A DNA stretch of 58,261 nucleotides from Pseudomonas folii (GTDB taxonomy: Bacteria; Pseudomonadota; Gammaproteobacteria; Pseudomonadales; Pseudomonadaceae): assembly GCF_014357575.1 (NCBI RefSeq), contig NZ_JACONW010000016.1, positions 1-58,261 of the forward strand. The letters run 5' to 3'. The notes below the pieces were generated by a model, which was given only the letters and a program-made list of their open reading frames with translations, did no database searches and was not told the origin of the DNA. Below, piece after piece: positions 1 to 8,562 of the stretch (positions within the stretch are counted from its first letter, which is position 1; every line of letters starts with the position of its first letter). Position numbers and translations under genes: made by a program.

Positions 1-375
1 ATCGCCTCGCGAACAAGTTCGCTCCTACCGGTGAGGCGGTGCACTTCTGGGTTATAGGGTGCGGCGGATGGTCGGGAATTTGCTGCCCGGCCTATAAGCT
101 GTCTTTGGCTAATACCGTGATCCCGGTAGGAGCGAACTTGTTCGCGAGGCGGCAGGCCTGCGTACACAGATGCATCATCTCGCGAACAAGTTCGCTCCTA
201 CCGGTGAGGCAGTGCACTTCTGGGTTATAGGGTGCGGCGGATGATCGGGAAATTGCTGCCCGGCCTATAAGCTGTTTATGGCTAATAAAATGATCCCGGT
301 AGGAGCGAACTCGTTCGCGAGGGGCAGGCCTGCTTAAACAGGTCCATCATCTCGCGAACAAGTTCGCTCCTACCG
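1..375. repeat. Tandem REPIN array (two full units and part of a third)
   Basis: A unit of about 173 nt starts near 6 and again near 179, and a third partial copy starts near 351. Each unit opens with the arm CGAACAAGTTCGCTCCTACC and closes with its inverted copy (near 125-150 and 298-320), so each unit can fold into a long hairpin. The inner 100 nt are also conserved between copies apart from scattered substitutions, so this is a tandem duplication and not independent REP insertions. No gene is visible here. Confidence 0.85.
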
Positions 376-397
376 GTGAGGGCGGTGCGTCTCTGGA

Positions 398-1183
398 CTA
401 TTGTGCCGGAGCAGCTTCAACCGGGGTTTCCTCGGCAGGCATGGGTTCAGCCTGGATCGACTCTGCCGGAGCTGCCGGTGCAGGCACTGGCTGGCTGGAT
501 TCAACGGCCGGCGCGGGTGTCGGCTCTGCTGCCGGTGCAGGAGCGGCCGCCGGTGCCGGCTCAACCAATGCCGCCGGTTTTGGCGCTGGCACCGTTTGCT
601 CGGGCACGCCCAAGGCTGCTTTTGGGGTCTCCTTGATATTGGCGGCTTTTTTCGCTTCAGGCGGCATGAAGTTGTCCACCAGCGTAAAGAAGCGATCGTA
701 GAACTTGTCCGACGCAACAGTTTCGCTGGCCACCTTGACCATCGAATCATCGGTGGAACCGATCGGCATCGACACCGAACCCAGCACGCCAACACCCAGG
801 CTGGCAGAATTGTTGGTCTTCTTCAGCGCATAGCGATCCTGAAGGGCGTTGGCAAATACGGTCGAGCTTTTGTCAGTGGTGTCATCAGCAGCGCACACCA
901 CGTTGAAGCTGATCTGCATGTGAGTCTCGCCAGTTTGCTGGAAGCTCTTGTTGCCGCTGATCATCTTCGGGTCACTGCTGGTGATGATGTAACCCTGGCT
1001 CAGCAAGGCGCGACGGGCTGCTTCGCAGGAGGCTGAATCACTGACCGGGTAAGTCCTCGAAAACGTCCCCGCGTCGTCAAAATTCTCGTGCTCGTAGACT
1101 GCGGTTTTTTTCGAGGAACAGCCCGCGATCGCCAACAAGGCAACAGCGCAGCATGCGGTACGAAAGTTAACTAAGTTAGGCAT
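398..1183 (-). CDS. DUF2242 family lipoprotein
   Basis: The protein is about 261 aa. The start is placed at the ATG at 1183 because an AGGA Shine-Dalgarno lies 6 nt upstream and a lipoprotein signal follows immediately (hydrophobic stretch ending LLAIAGC, then SSKK). The conserved globular part (Cys-containing, with a DDAGTFSR-like N-terminus) resembles the DUF2242 family of outer-membrane or periplasmic lipoproteins of unknown function. The last 70 residues are an Ala/Pro/Glu-rich low-complexity tail, probably an extended periplasmic linker. It is transcribed away from the catabolic cluster; an upstream in-frame start at 1249 would bury the signal peptide and is unlikely. Confidence 0.8.
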   Translation of the reverse strand: MPNLVNFRTACCAVALLAIAGCSSKKTAVYEHENFDDAGTFSRTYPVSDSASCEAARRALLSQGYIITSSDPKMISGNKSFQQTGETHMQISFNVVCAADDTTDKSSTVFANALQDRYALKKTNNSASLGVGVLGSVSMPIGSTDDSMVKVASETVASDKFYDRFFTLVDNFMPPEAKKAANIKETPKAALGVPEQTVPAPKPAALVEPAPAAAPAPAAEPTPAPAVESSQPVPAPAAPAESIQAEPMPAEETPVEAAPAQ

Positions 1184-1341
1184 CAAGGATCCTGGGTAGA
1201 AACGGTCCGCAAGACGGCGGACTGGAAAACGTCGGTAAGTCTGCAACAAGGCACGCGCAGGATCAACGCGCAGATGGAAAGGATCTTGTTACAAACCGCC
1301 ACGTCACGGCCTTTCGAGATAGTGGCAAGAGGCCAAATAAA

Positions 1342-1407
1342 TGATCGTTCCAATCACAAATGAATGAAACGATCAAAATTACTTGCCTTTTGTGATCGTT
1401 TTAATCA
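1342..1407. promoter_or_regulatory. Triple operator-like motif upstream of the catabolic cluster
   Basis: Three copies of TGATCGTTYYAATCA occur within 66 nt: 1342-1356 (CC at the variable pair), 1362-1375 on the minus strand (slightly degenerate) and 1393-1407 (TT). They lie 40-100 nt before the start codon of the first cluster gene. DeoR-family repressors commonly bind repeated short motifs, and the cluster ends with a DeoR gene, so this is the likely operator; that link is inference. No copy was found upstream of the DeoR gene itself. Confidence 0.6.
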
Positions 1408-1444
1408 TTGTGGATCTCACTAAGAATAAAACGAGAATCCCACC

Positions 1445-2317
1445 ATGCAATTTCGCGGCATTATTCCAGCCCTGGTTACGCCTTTTACCGCTGATCAGCA
1501 GGTTGACCACCACGCCCTCCGCGCTCTCGTCGAAAACCTCATTCAAGCAGGTGTGCACGGGCTTTTCGTGCTCGGCACCAATGGTGAGTTCTTCACTCTT
1601 TCAGAAGCTGAAAAGCTGGAAATCGCCCGCGTAACCGTTGAGGCGGCGGCGGGTCGAGTGCCGGTGGTGATCGGCACTGGTGCCTTCGCCACCCGTGAAG
1701 TGATTGAAATGAACAAAAAAGTGACGGATATAGGCGCAGATGCCCTCTCCGTCATCACGCCCCATTTCAATGCCATCAGCCAGAATGAGCTGATCAGGCA
1801 CTATGAAACCATCGCTGATGCATCGAGCCTGCCTTTGATGATGTACAACATTCCGGCCAAGACCGGCATGTCCATTGGCATTGGCGCCGTTGCGGCCCTG
1901 TATCAACACCCGATGATCAAAGGCATCAAGGACAGCGCCGGTAACTTCGATGCACTCGTACAGATGATGAAATACCGCAGCGACGACTTCGCGGTCTTTG
2001 CCGGTACTGACTCGCTGATCTACTGGAACCTGCTGGCTGGTGGCGATGGCGCGATTGCCGCGACCGCCAACGCGGTGCCTGATCTGGTCATGTCGATCTG
2101 GAACCACTTTCAGGCGGGCAACCACGGCGCTGCGCGGGTTGCCCAGGAAGCCTTGCGCCCACTGCGCGACGCCTTCGCCATGGGCACCATGCCTGTGGTG
2201 CTGAAAAAAGCCACCGAATTGCTCAACCTCCCGGTTGGACCATGTCGCGCCCCCGTGCAGCCACTGGATGCTGCCGCCGTGCAAAAACTGGAAACCCTGC
2301 TCGCGGTTTACCGCTGA
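1445..2317 (+). CDS. Pyruvate-dependent aldolase, DapA/N-acetylneuraminate lyase family
   Basis: The 290-aa protein has the full DHDPS/NAL (beta/alpha)8 signature: GTNGEF at about residues 44-49, the catalytic Tyr in YNIP (about 134) and the Schiff-base Lys in GIKDSAGN (about 162). Family members condense or cleave pyruvate with an aldehyde. It is unlikely to be the biosynthetic DapA because it heads a sugar-acid catabolic operon, and YNIP is closer to NAL and KDG-type aldolases. The proposed role is retro-aldol cleavage of a 2-keto-3-deoxy acid into pyruvate and a C4 aldehyde acid (inference). The next gene starts 19 nt after the stop. A dehydratase function, as in KDG or KDGlucarate enzymes, cannot be excluded. 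Confidence 0.85.
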   Translation: MQFRGIIPALVTPFTADQQVDHHALRALVENLIQAGVHGLFVLGTNGEFFTLSEAEKLEIARVTVEAAAGRVPVVIGTGAFATREVIEMNKKVTDIGADALSVITPHFNAISQNELIRHYETIADASSLPLMMYNIPAKTGMSIGIGAVAALYQHPMIKGIKDSAGNFDALVQMMKYRSDDFAVFAGTDSLIYWNLLAGGDGAIAATANAVPDLVMSIWNHFQAGNHGAARVAQEALRPLRDAFAMGTMPVVLKKATELLNLPVGPCRAPVQPLDAAAVQKLETLLAVYR

Positions 2318-2336
2318 CTCGCCAGGAGATGCGCTG

Positions 2337-3503
2337 ATGTCGACTTATCATTTCCAAACCGTCAAACACGTCATTCACGGCCCTGGTAGCCTTGATCAGC
2401 TGAGTGAAAAACTGCCGCTGCTCGATACACCACTGCGCAACGTCGTACTGGTCACGCAAAACGCCATGCACAACCTGGGCGTGACCGAAAAAGTCAGCGC
2501 CCAGCTGACAGCCGCCGGTATCGCCGTGCACATGATCGACAACGTCGAAATCGAACCGACGCTGGAAAACATCGAGCGGGTCTTTCGTGAGGACGTTGCA
2601 CCTCACGCACCCGATGCATTGATCGCCATTGGCGGCGGTAGCGTGCTGGATGCCGCCAAGCTGTTTTCGGTGATGCTGACCAATGACACGCCGCTGCGCG
2701 ATTTACTCGGTGTCGATAAAGTCAGCCATCCCGGCAAACCCATGGTGCTGGTGCCGACCACTTCGGGCACCGGCTCGGAAGTGACGCCCAACGCCATCGT
2801 CACCCTGCCCGACGAAGAACTGAAAATCGGTGTGGTCAGCCGTCACTTGCTGCCCACGCTGGTGATCCTCGATCCACTGCTGACGCTGAGCTTGCCACGC
2901 AGCATCACTGCCGCGACCGGCATGGACGCCTTCGTGCATTCGCTGGAGTCGTTCATCTCTACCAAGGCTAACCCGATCAGTGATGCCTTCGCTCTGGAAT
3001 CCATGCGGTTGATTGCAGGCAGCATCGTTGAGGCCTACCAGCAACCGGATTCGGTCCGCGCACGGGGCGACATGTTGCTCGGTTCGATGTACGGCGGTCT
3101 GGCCCTGACCGCAGCAGGCACCGCGGCCGTGCATGCCATGGCCTATCCGCTGGGCGGCAAGTTTCATGTCACCCACGGCGTGGCCAACGCCATGTTGTTG
3201 CCACACGTGATGGCCTTCAATCTGGACAGTTGCGCGGAACGTTTGAAACGCGCCGCCTGCGTCTGCGGGGTGGCAGAAGCGCAGGACAGCGATGAAGTTG
3301 CCGCGCAAAAGCTGATTCAGCAAATCCGTGAATGGACCGCCACCCTGAACATCCCTCAGGACCTGCGCGAGTTTGGCGTCGGCGAGGAGCACCTGGCTGA
3401 CATGGCGGTAGCCGCATCAAAAGTCACTCGCTTGATGGCCAACAACCCCAAGGCCCTGAGCCTGACCGACATCGAAACGCTTTACCGGTGCCTGCTGCCA
3501 TGA
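2337..3503 (+). CDS. Iron-containing (group III) alcohol dehydrogenase
   Basis: The 388-aa protein begins at ATG 2337 (MSTYHFQT). It has the dinucleotide-binding motif GGGSVLDAAK and the metal ligands of the family: the Asp and His in GMDAFVHSLES and the two His in GGKFHVTHGVANA. Group III ADHs interconvert alcohols and aldehydes with NAD(P). In this cluster the plausible job is reduction of a C4 aldehyde acid (tetruronate) to a tetronate, or the reverse oxidation. The stop overlaps the start of the kinase gene (ATGA), indicating translational coupling. The exact substrate cannot be read from the sequence. Confidence 0.85.
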   Translation: MSTYHFQTVKHVIHGPGSLDQLSEKLPLLDTPLRNVVLVTQNAMHNLGVTEKVSAQLTAAGIAVHMIDNVEIEPTLENIERVFREDVAPHAPDALIAIGGGSVLDAAKLFSVMLTNDTPLRDLLGVDKVSHPGKPMVLVPTTSGTGSEVTPNAIVTLPDEELKIGVVSRHLLPTLVILDPLLTLSLPRSITAATGMDAFVHSLESFISTKANPISDAFALESMRLIAGSIVEAYQQPDSVRARGDMLLGSMYGGLALTAAGTAAVHAMAYPLGGKFHVTHGVANAMLLPHVMAFNLDSCAERLKRAACVCGVAEAQDSDEVAAQKLIQQIREWTATLNIPQDLREFGVGEEHLADMAVAASKVTRLMANNPKALSLTDIETLYRCLLP

Positions 3504-4762
3504 GCGCCGCCAACCTGTCGGGCTTGTTGATCATTGCCGACGACTTGTCTGGCGCCGCCGATTGCGCAGCAGGTTTCGCCCGGCGACTGGCGACCGAGAT
3601 TGTGTTCGACGCACACACTCTCCCATCAAGCGCCGCGGTGGTTGCTGTAGACGTGGATTCGCGACGACTTGATCCGGACGCAGCGGCGAAAGCCAATAGC
3701 GCGGTATTGCAGCAGCGTCAGTACGCCAACAGAGCGCTTTACAAGAAAATCGACTCGACGTTGCGCGGTAATGTCGCCAGCGAAATCGCTGCGCTACAGG
3801 TACATCGGGGCCTGGCCATCGTCGCCCCGGCCTTCCCTGCCATGGGCCGCACCACGCAAGACTCGGTGCAGTTGGTCAACGGTATCTCAGTGGCCTTGAG
3901 CGATGTATGGCGCAATGAACATCTGCTCGGTACCGGCAACCTGCTGGAAAGCCTCAGTGCAGAAGGCTTGCGTTGTGCGGCGATCAATCTCGACACCCTG
4001 CGCGACGAAACGGCACTGAGCAACGCACTGGATCAAGCGATGCACAACAAGGTGCAGGCGCTGATTTGTGATGCCCTGACTGACGCGGACCTGCAACGCC
4101 TGGCCCGGGCAACAGCGCCGCTGTATCGCCAGTTGTTCTGGGTCGGTTCCGCAGGTCTGGCCCATCATCTGCCAGAGGCTTTGGGTCTGCCCGCCTCTGG
4201 CGACATGAACGTACAAGGCCGTGCACCAGTGCTGACCGTGGTCGGCAGCATGTCTCAGCACTCGCAGCAACAGGCCCGGACACTGGCAGAGCACAGTGGC
4301 TGTTTCTGCCTGGAAATAAACGCCGCCACGTTGCTCGATCCCGCTCGGCATGAGCAGCGTGAACAGCTGATCACCCTGCTCTATCTGCGGCTGGCCAATG
4401 GTGAGGACAGCTTGCTGACCCTGAGTCAGGAAGAACGCGATCCATCCGTCGCGGCCCCACTCAGCAATGCCCTTGCCGAATGGTTGAAACCTGTCATTGC
4501 CGTGACGGGCTCGCTGATCGCCACCGGCGGCGAAACCGCCCGGGCCATTCTCACGGCTGCGGGCATCGATCGCCTTGAGGTTCAAGGCGAACTGGCCCCC
4601 GGCGTCGTGCTTTCCCGAACCGAAACCGGCTTGAACGTGGTGACCAAAGCCGGCGCTTTCGGCCAACCGGACACCCTGTCAATCGCCTGGCAACAGCTTC
4701 ATGGCCGCGGCACTTCCAGTACGGTCGCGCCCCACATTAAAAAGGAAATCCATCATGTCTGA
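3500..4762 (+). CDS. Four-carbon acid sugar kinase (DUF1537 family)
   Basis: The 420-aa protein starts at the ATG overlapping the preceding stop. The N-terminal substrate domain has the ADDLSGA motif (about residues 13-19), and the C-terminal nucleotide-binding domain has VTGSLIATGGETARAIL (from about 332) and GLNVVTKAGAFGQPDTL. DUF1537 proteins are ATP-dependent kinases of tetronates (D-threonate, D-erythronate, 3-oxo-tetronate). Pairing with a PdxA2-type dehydrogenase, as here, is the arrangement described for D-threonate or D-erythronate 4-kinases. Relatives in P. syringae have been labelled type III effector HopAN1; nothing here supports secretion, and the operon context argues for metabolism. 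Confidence 0.88.
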   Translation: MSAANLSGLLIIADDLSGAADCAAGFARRLATEIVFDAHTLPSSAAVVAVDVDSRRLDPDAAAKANSAVLQQRQYANRALYKKIDSTLRGNVASEIAALQVHRGLAIVAPAFPAMGRTTQDSVQLVNGISVALSDVWRNEHLLGTGNLLESLSAEGLRCAAINLDTLRDETALSNALDQAMHNKVQALICDALTDADLQRLARATAPLYRQLFWVGSAGLAHHLPEALGLPASGDMNVQGRAPVLTVVGSMSQHSQQQARTLAEHSGCFCLEINAATLLDPARHEQREQLITLLYLRLANGEDSLLTLSQEERDPSVAAPLSNALAEWLKPVIAVTGSLIATGGETARAILTAAGIDRLEVQGELAPGVVLSRTETGLNVVTKAGAFGQPDTLSIAWQQLHGRGTSSTVAPHIKKEIHHV

Positions 4763-5777
4763 ACGTCCCGTGATCGGGATCACCATGGGCGATGCCGCCG
4801 GTGTGGGTCCGGAAATCATCATGAAAACCCTGGCTCATCAGTCGGTGTACGACAGCTGTCGGCCACTGGTGATCGGGGATGCCAAACGTCTCGAAGACGC
4901 CAACCGGATTGTCGGTGGCAGCTTGCGCGTCAACAGCATCGCCTCCCCGGCCAATGCGCGTTTTGAGCTGGGCACCGTGGACTGCATCGATCTGGGCTTG
5001 ATCCCGGCGGACATGCCCTACGGCAAGCTGTCGGCCGTGGCGGGCAACGCCGCATTTCGCTACATCGAGCGCACTGTGCAATTGACTGAAAGCGGCGAGC
5101 TGGATGCGATCTGCACCGCGCCGCTGAACAAGGAAGCGTTGCATGCAGGCGGGCATATTTTCCCCGGACACACGGAAATGCTCGCGCACCTGCTGGGCAT
5201 CGAGGAAGTCTCGATGATGCTGATGACGCCGACCTTGCGCGTCATTCACGTCACCACCCACATGGGCATCATCGATGCCATCGCCAAAATCGAGCCGGGC
5301 CTGGTCAAGCGAACCATCGAGCGCTGCCGGGAAACCCTGACCCGCGCCGGTATCGAAAATCCGCTGATCGCAGTCTGCGGCATCAACCCGCATGCCGGTG
5401 AAAACGGCCTGTTCGGTTATGGCGAAGAGGAAACCAAAATCCAGCCCGCCATCGATGAACTGCGCGCCCGCGGCTGGCGTGTGGAAGGTCCGTTGCCTGC
5501 TGACACGCTGTTCTTCCGCGCCGGACGCGGCGACTTCGATGCAGTGGTTGCCATGTATCACGACCAGGGCCACGGCCCGGTGAAAGTCATGGGCCTGGAG
5601 GCGGGCGTCAACGTCACCGTTGGCTTGCCGGTCATCCGAACCTCGGTTGACCACGGCACCGCGTTCGACATCGCCGGTAAAGGCATCGCCGACGAACGCA
5701 GCCTGATCGAAGCCTTGCGCCAGGCCGTTGAGCTGGCAACCCGCAAGCGGGAGACGCGCCAGTCCGTAGCTGTTTAA
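4755..5777 (+). CDS. PdxA2-type 4-phospho-D-threonate/erythronate dehydrogenase
   Basis: The 340-aa protein starts at ATG 4755, overlapping the kinase stop by 8 nt. It has the PdxA fold signatures: GDAAGVGPEI near the N-terminus and metal-ligand histidines in FPGHTEM (about 138), HVTTHMG (about 168) and MYHDQGHGPVK (about 267-271). PdxA makes a vitamin B6 precursor, whereas PdxA2 paralogues next to DUF1537 kinases oxidise and decarboxylate 4-phospho-tetronates to dihydroxyacetone phosphate, CO2 and NADH. The coupled kinase makes PdxA2 the better call. A canonical pdxA should exist elsewhere in the genome. Confidence 0.85.
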   Translation: MSERPVIGITMGDAAGVGPEIIMKTLAHQSVYDSCRPLVIGDAKRLEDANRIVGGSLRVNSIASPANARFELGTVDCIDLGLIPADMPYGKLSAVAGNAAFRYIERTVQLTESGELDAICTAPLNKEALHAGGHIFPGHTEMLAHLLGIEEVSMMLMTPTLRVIHVTTHMGIIDAIAKIEPGLVKRTIERCRETLTRAGIENPLIAVCGINPHAGENGLFGYGEEETKIQPAIDELRARGWRVEGPLPADTLFFRAGRGDFDAVVAMYHDQGHGPVKVMGLEAGVNVTVGLPVIRTSVDHGTAFDIAGKGIADERSLIEALRQAVELATRKRETRQSVAV

Positions 5778-5837
5778 AACCGCACAATCCCTGAAGTCCT
5801 CTGAAACAACGCGCCACAAAAACAACAATGGAGCGAA

Positions 5838-7271
5838 ATGATGGAAACCTTCAACTCGCAGGACACTGCGATCATCATCGGCATGGTCGTCGTTTACATC
5901 GTCATTACCACCTGGATGAGTCTGCGACTGCGCAGCAAAACCAGTGAGCAATACATGGTCGCCGCACGAACCATGCCCGCCTTCGTCGTCGGTATTCTGA
6001 TGATGTCGGAATTCATCGGTGCCAAATCCACGGTCGGTACGGCTCAAGCTGCGTTCGAAAGTGGCTTCGCCGCCTCGTGGTCAGTGATCGCCGCCGCCAT
6101 TGGCTTTCCGCTGTTCGGCCTGCTCATGGCCCGCAAGCTCTACAACTCGGGCGAGTTCACCATTTCCGGGTTCATCGCCAAGAAGTATGGCAATTCCACC
6201 AAGCTGGCCGTGTCGATCATCATGATCTACGCCCTGTTGCTGGTGAACGTCGGTAACTACGTCAGTGGCGCAGCAGCGATTGCTACAGTAATGAAGATCA
6301 ACCTGCCTACTGCCGCGTTTATCACCGCAGTCATCAGCACCCTGTATTACGTGTTCGGTGGCCTGAAAAGCGTGGCCTATATGAGCATTCTGCACACTGG
6401 CGTGAAGTACATCGGCGTGATGATCGTGCTGTATGTGGCCCTGAATTTGACGGGCGGATTCACCCCGGTGATCCAGAACATGCCTGAACACTACTTCACC
6501 TGGGACGGCGCCATCGGCGGCTCGAAAATCATGGCGTGGATCATCGGCACTGTCGGCGCGATCTTCTCCACCCAGTTCATCATTCAGGCGATTTCTTCGA
6601 CGCCGAACTCGAAAGCAGCACAACGCTCGACGTTCTACGCCTCGCTGCTGTGCATCCCGATTGCGCTGGCCCTGGGCTTCATTGGTGTCGCGTCCAAATA
6701 CCTGCATCCGGACATGGGCAGCCTGTACGCCCTGCCTGTTTTCCTGCAGTCAATGAGTCCGGTTCTCGCGGGCGTAGTGACCATTTCTCTGGTCGCCTCG
6801 ATCTTCGTCAGTGTCAGCACCGTCGCCCTGGCCATTGCTTCGCTGGTAGTGCGGGACTTCTACGTGCCGATGCGCAAGCCATCGGTGGATCGCGAACTCA
6901 AGGCCACACGTTTTATCGCGCTGATCATCGGCTTTGTACCGCTGTTCTTTGTGTTCTTCGTGCCTGAAATCCTCAACCTGTCGTTCTTCACCCGTGCGCT
7001 ACGCCTGTCCATCGCCGTCGTGGCCATGATCGCCATTTATCTGCCGTTCTTCGGCTCGGGCCGTGGCGCGACCCTGGGCCTGATCGCCTCGTCCATCACG
7101 ACCAGCGTCTGGTACCTGCTGGATAACCCGTACGGCATCGATAACATGTACATCGCCCTGATCACCCCGGCCATCGTCATTGCCGTGGAGCGTCTGTTCC
7201 CGCAAGCGATCGCTCGCAATCAGGATAAATCCGGCAACGACAAACAAGGGATTTCCCATGCCAATCAGTGA
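5838..7271 (+). CDS. Sodium:solute symporter (SSS family)
   Basis: The 477-aa polytopic inner-membrane protein has about 13 hydrophobic segments and the SSS-type N-terminal pattern with EFIGAKSTVGTAQAAFE. SSS carriers use sodium (or proton) gradients to import sugars, sialic acids, carboxylates or amino acids. It sits 60 nt after the PdxA2 gene and its 3' end overlaps the BNR protein gene by 14 nt, so it is very probably the uptake system for this pathway's substrate. The substrate cannot be deduced from the sequence alone; an acidic sugar fits the neighbours. Confidence 0.85.
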   Translation: MMETFNSQDTAIIIGMVVVYIVITTWMSLRLRSKTSEQYMVAARTMPAFVVGILMMSEFIGAKSTVGTAQAAFESGFAASWSVIAAAIGFPLFGLLMARKLYNSGEFTISGFIAKKYGNSTKLAVSIIMIYALLLVNVGNYVSGAAAIATVMKINLPTAAFITAVISTLYYVFGGLKSVAYMSILHTGVKYIGVMIVLYVALNLTGGFTPVIQNMPEHYFTWDGAIGGSKIMAWIIGTVGAIFSTQFIIQAISSTPNSKAAQRSTFYASLLCIPIALALGFIGVASKYLHPDMGSLYALPVFLQSMSPVLAGVVTISLVASIFVSVSTVALAIASLVVRDFYVPMRKPSVDRELKATRFIALIIGFVPLFFVFFVPEILNLSFFTRALRLSIAVVAMIAIYLPFFGSGRGATLGLIASSITTSVWYLLDNPYGIDNMYIALITPAIVIAVERLFPQAIARNQDKSGNDKQGISHANQ

Positions 7272-8382
7272 GCAACGTCAGGACGCCTTTCTGCCAACGC
7301 CTTATGCGCAGAACCATGCCGCGAACCTGCATGAACTGGAAGACGGCACGGTGCTGTGCACCTGGTTCGCCGGAACCCAGGAAGGTATGGCCGACATTTT
7401 CGTGCTGCTTTCGTGCCGCGATCCGCAGACCGGTGTCTGGAGCGAACCGGAGAAACTGTCTCAGGATGACACTCGCTCCGAGCAGAACCCGATCCTGTTT
7501 CAGGCCCCGCAAGGTCCTTTGTGGTTGATCTGGACTGCGCAGATTTCCGGCAATCAGGAGACGGCGATCATTCGCCGTCGCCTGTCTGAAGATCAAGGCA
7601 AAACCTGGGGCCCGGTGGAAACCCTGTTCGATGAGCCGGGCACCTTTGTGCGCCAACCTCCGGTGGTGCTGGATAACGGCGACTGGCTGTTGCCGGTCTG
7701 GTATTGCATCACCCTGCCCGGCGAAAAATGGATCGGTAATCACGACGTCAGCGCGGTGATGATTTCCAGCGATCAAGGGCAAAGCTGGTCGCGCCATGAC
7801 GTCCCGGACAGCACTGGCGCTGTGCACATGAACGTTCATCAGCTGGCCGACGGCAGCTTGCTCGGCCTGTTTCGTAGCCGCTGGGCTGACTCGATCTACA
7901 GCAGCCGCTCGACGGATCGCGGCCGAAGCTGGAGTGCACCGGTTGCCACGGAACTGCCCAACAACAACTCTTCGATCCAGTTCGTGCGGCTCAACACTGG
8001 CGAACTGGCGCTGGTCTACAACCCGGTCAGCGCCGAGGGCCACAGCCAGCGCCGGGCGTCGCTGTACGACGAAATCGAAGATGAAGGCGACGATCGCGTG
8101 ACACCGGGGCAGAGCGCAGATGGCAAGAGCGCCGTGTGGGGCATCCCTCGCGCGCCCATGAGCCTGGCGCTGTCCCATGATGACGGACAAAGCTGGCCGG
8201 TGCGCCTGGACCTGGAGTTGGGGGATGGTTTCTGCCTGACCAACAACTCTCAGGAAAAGCTCAATCGCGAATTCTCCTACCCGAGCATCATTCAGGCCCG
8301 GGATGGCAGCCTGCATGTGGCGTTCACGTACTTCCGGCAGAAGATCAAACATGTGCATTTGCCGTTGGCGGCCGTGCGCTGA
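7258..8382 (+). CDS. Sialidase-fold (BNR/Asp-box) protein, cytoplasmic
   Basis: The 374-aa protein starts at ATG 7258 inside the end of the symporter gene. It carries four clear Asp-boxes (SEDQGKTW at 110, SSDQGQSW at 170, STDRGRSW at 218, SHDDGQSW at 306), diagnostic of a six-bladed sialidase-type propeller. There is no signal peptide, so it should act in the cytoplasm on an imported compound. GH33-type enzymes release ulosonic acids such as Neu5Ac, KDN or Kdo. No nanA-nanE-nanK-nagA set is present, so ordinary sialic-acid catabolism is unlikely. Hydrolysis of another 2-keto-3-deoxy acid glycoside is the working idea. The catalytic Arg triad could not be assigned by eye. Confidence 0.75.
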   Translation: MPISEQRQDAFLPTPYAQNHAANLHELEDGTVLCTWFAGTQEGMADIFVLLSCRDPQTGVWSEPEKLSQDDTRSEQNPILFQAPQGPLWLIWTAQISGNQETAIIRRRLSEDQGKTWGPVETLFDEPGTFVRQPPVVLDNGDWLLPVWYCITLPGEKWIGNHDVSAVMISSDQGQSWSRHDVPDSTGAVHMNVHQLADGSLLGLFRSRWADSIYSSRSTDRGRSWSAPVATELPNNNSSIQFVRLNTGELALVYNPVSAEGHSQRRASLYDEIEDEGDDRVTPGQSADGKSAVWGIPRAPMSLALSHDDGQSWPVRLDLELGDGFCLTNNSQEKLNREFSYPSIIQARDGSLHVAFTYFRQKIKHVHLPLAAVR

Positions 8383-8420
8383 ATCAAACAAAAAAATTCA
8401 TTGAATGGATGCGATTTATA

Positions 8421-8509
8421 TGTGGGAGCGGTGCTTGCCCGCGATTGAAGCGCCGCGGTTCCCTGGACAAACCGAGGTGCCTGAATCGCGGGCAAGCACC
8501 GCTCCCACA
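8421..8509. repeat. REPIN (inverted REP pair) inside the catabolic cluster
   Basis: The arm TGTGGGAGCGGTGCTTGCCC begins at 8421 and its inverted copy ends at 8509, separated by a short loop with partial symmetry. It lies between the BNR-protein gene and the SDR gene and can form a stable hairpin that may attenuate transcription or protect the upstream mRNA. Confidence 0.85.
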
Positions 8510-8562
8510 AGAAACCGAGTTAGCCGCGATTGCGCGGCGCCTGTGAAGGAGCAGCACTTCTC

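Noticed and set aside
1..375. A CRISPR array in the repeated segment
   Set aside because: The units are 173 nt with internal hairpins and conserved interiors, with no short repeats with unique spacers and no cas genes.
3500..4762. Type III effector (HopAN1) reading of the DUF1537 protein
   Set aside because: The domain is an acid-sugar kinase, there is no secretion-type N-terminus or hrp box nearby, and it is translationally coupled to metabolic enzymes.
4737..6047. A 436-aa open frame on the minus strand opposite the PdxA2 and symporter genes
   Set aside because: It spans two real genes and their gap in the opposite direction; the sequence is His/Asp/Arg-rich without any domain, an antisense artefact.
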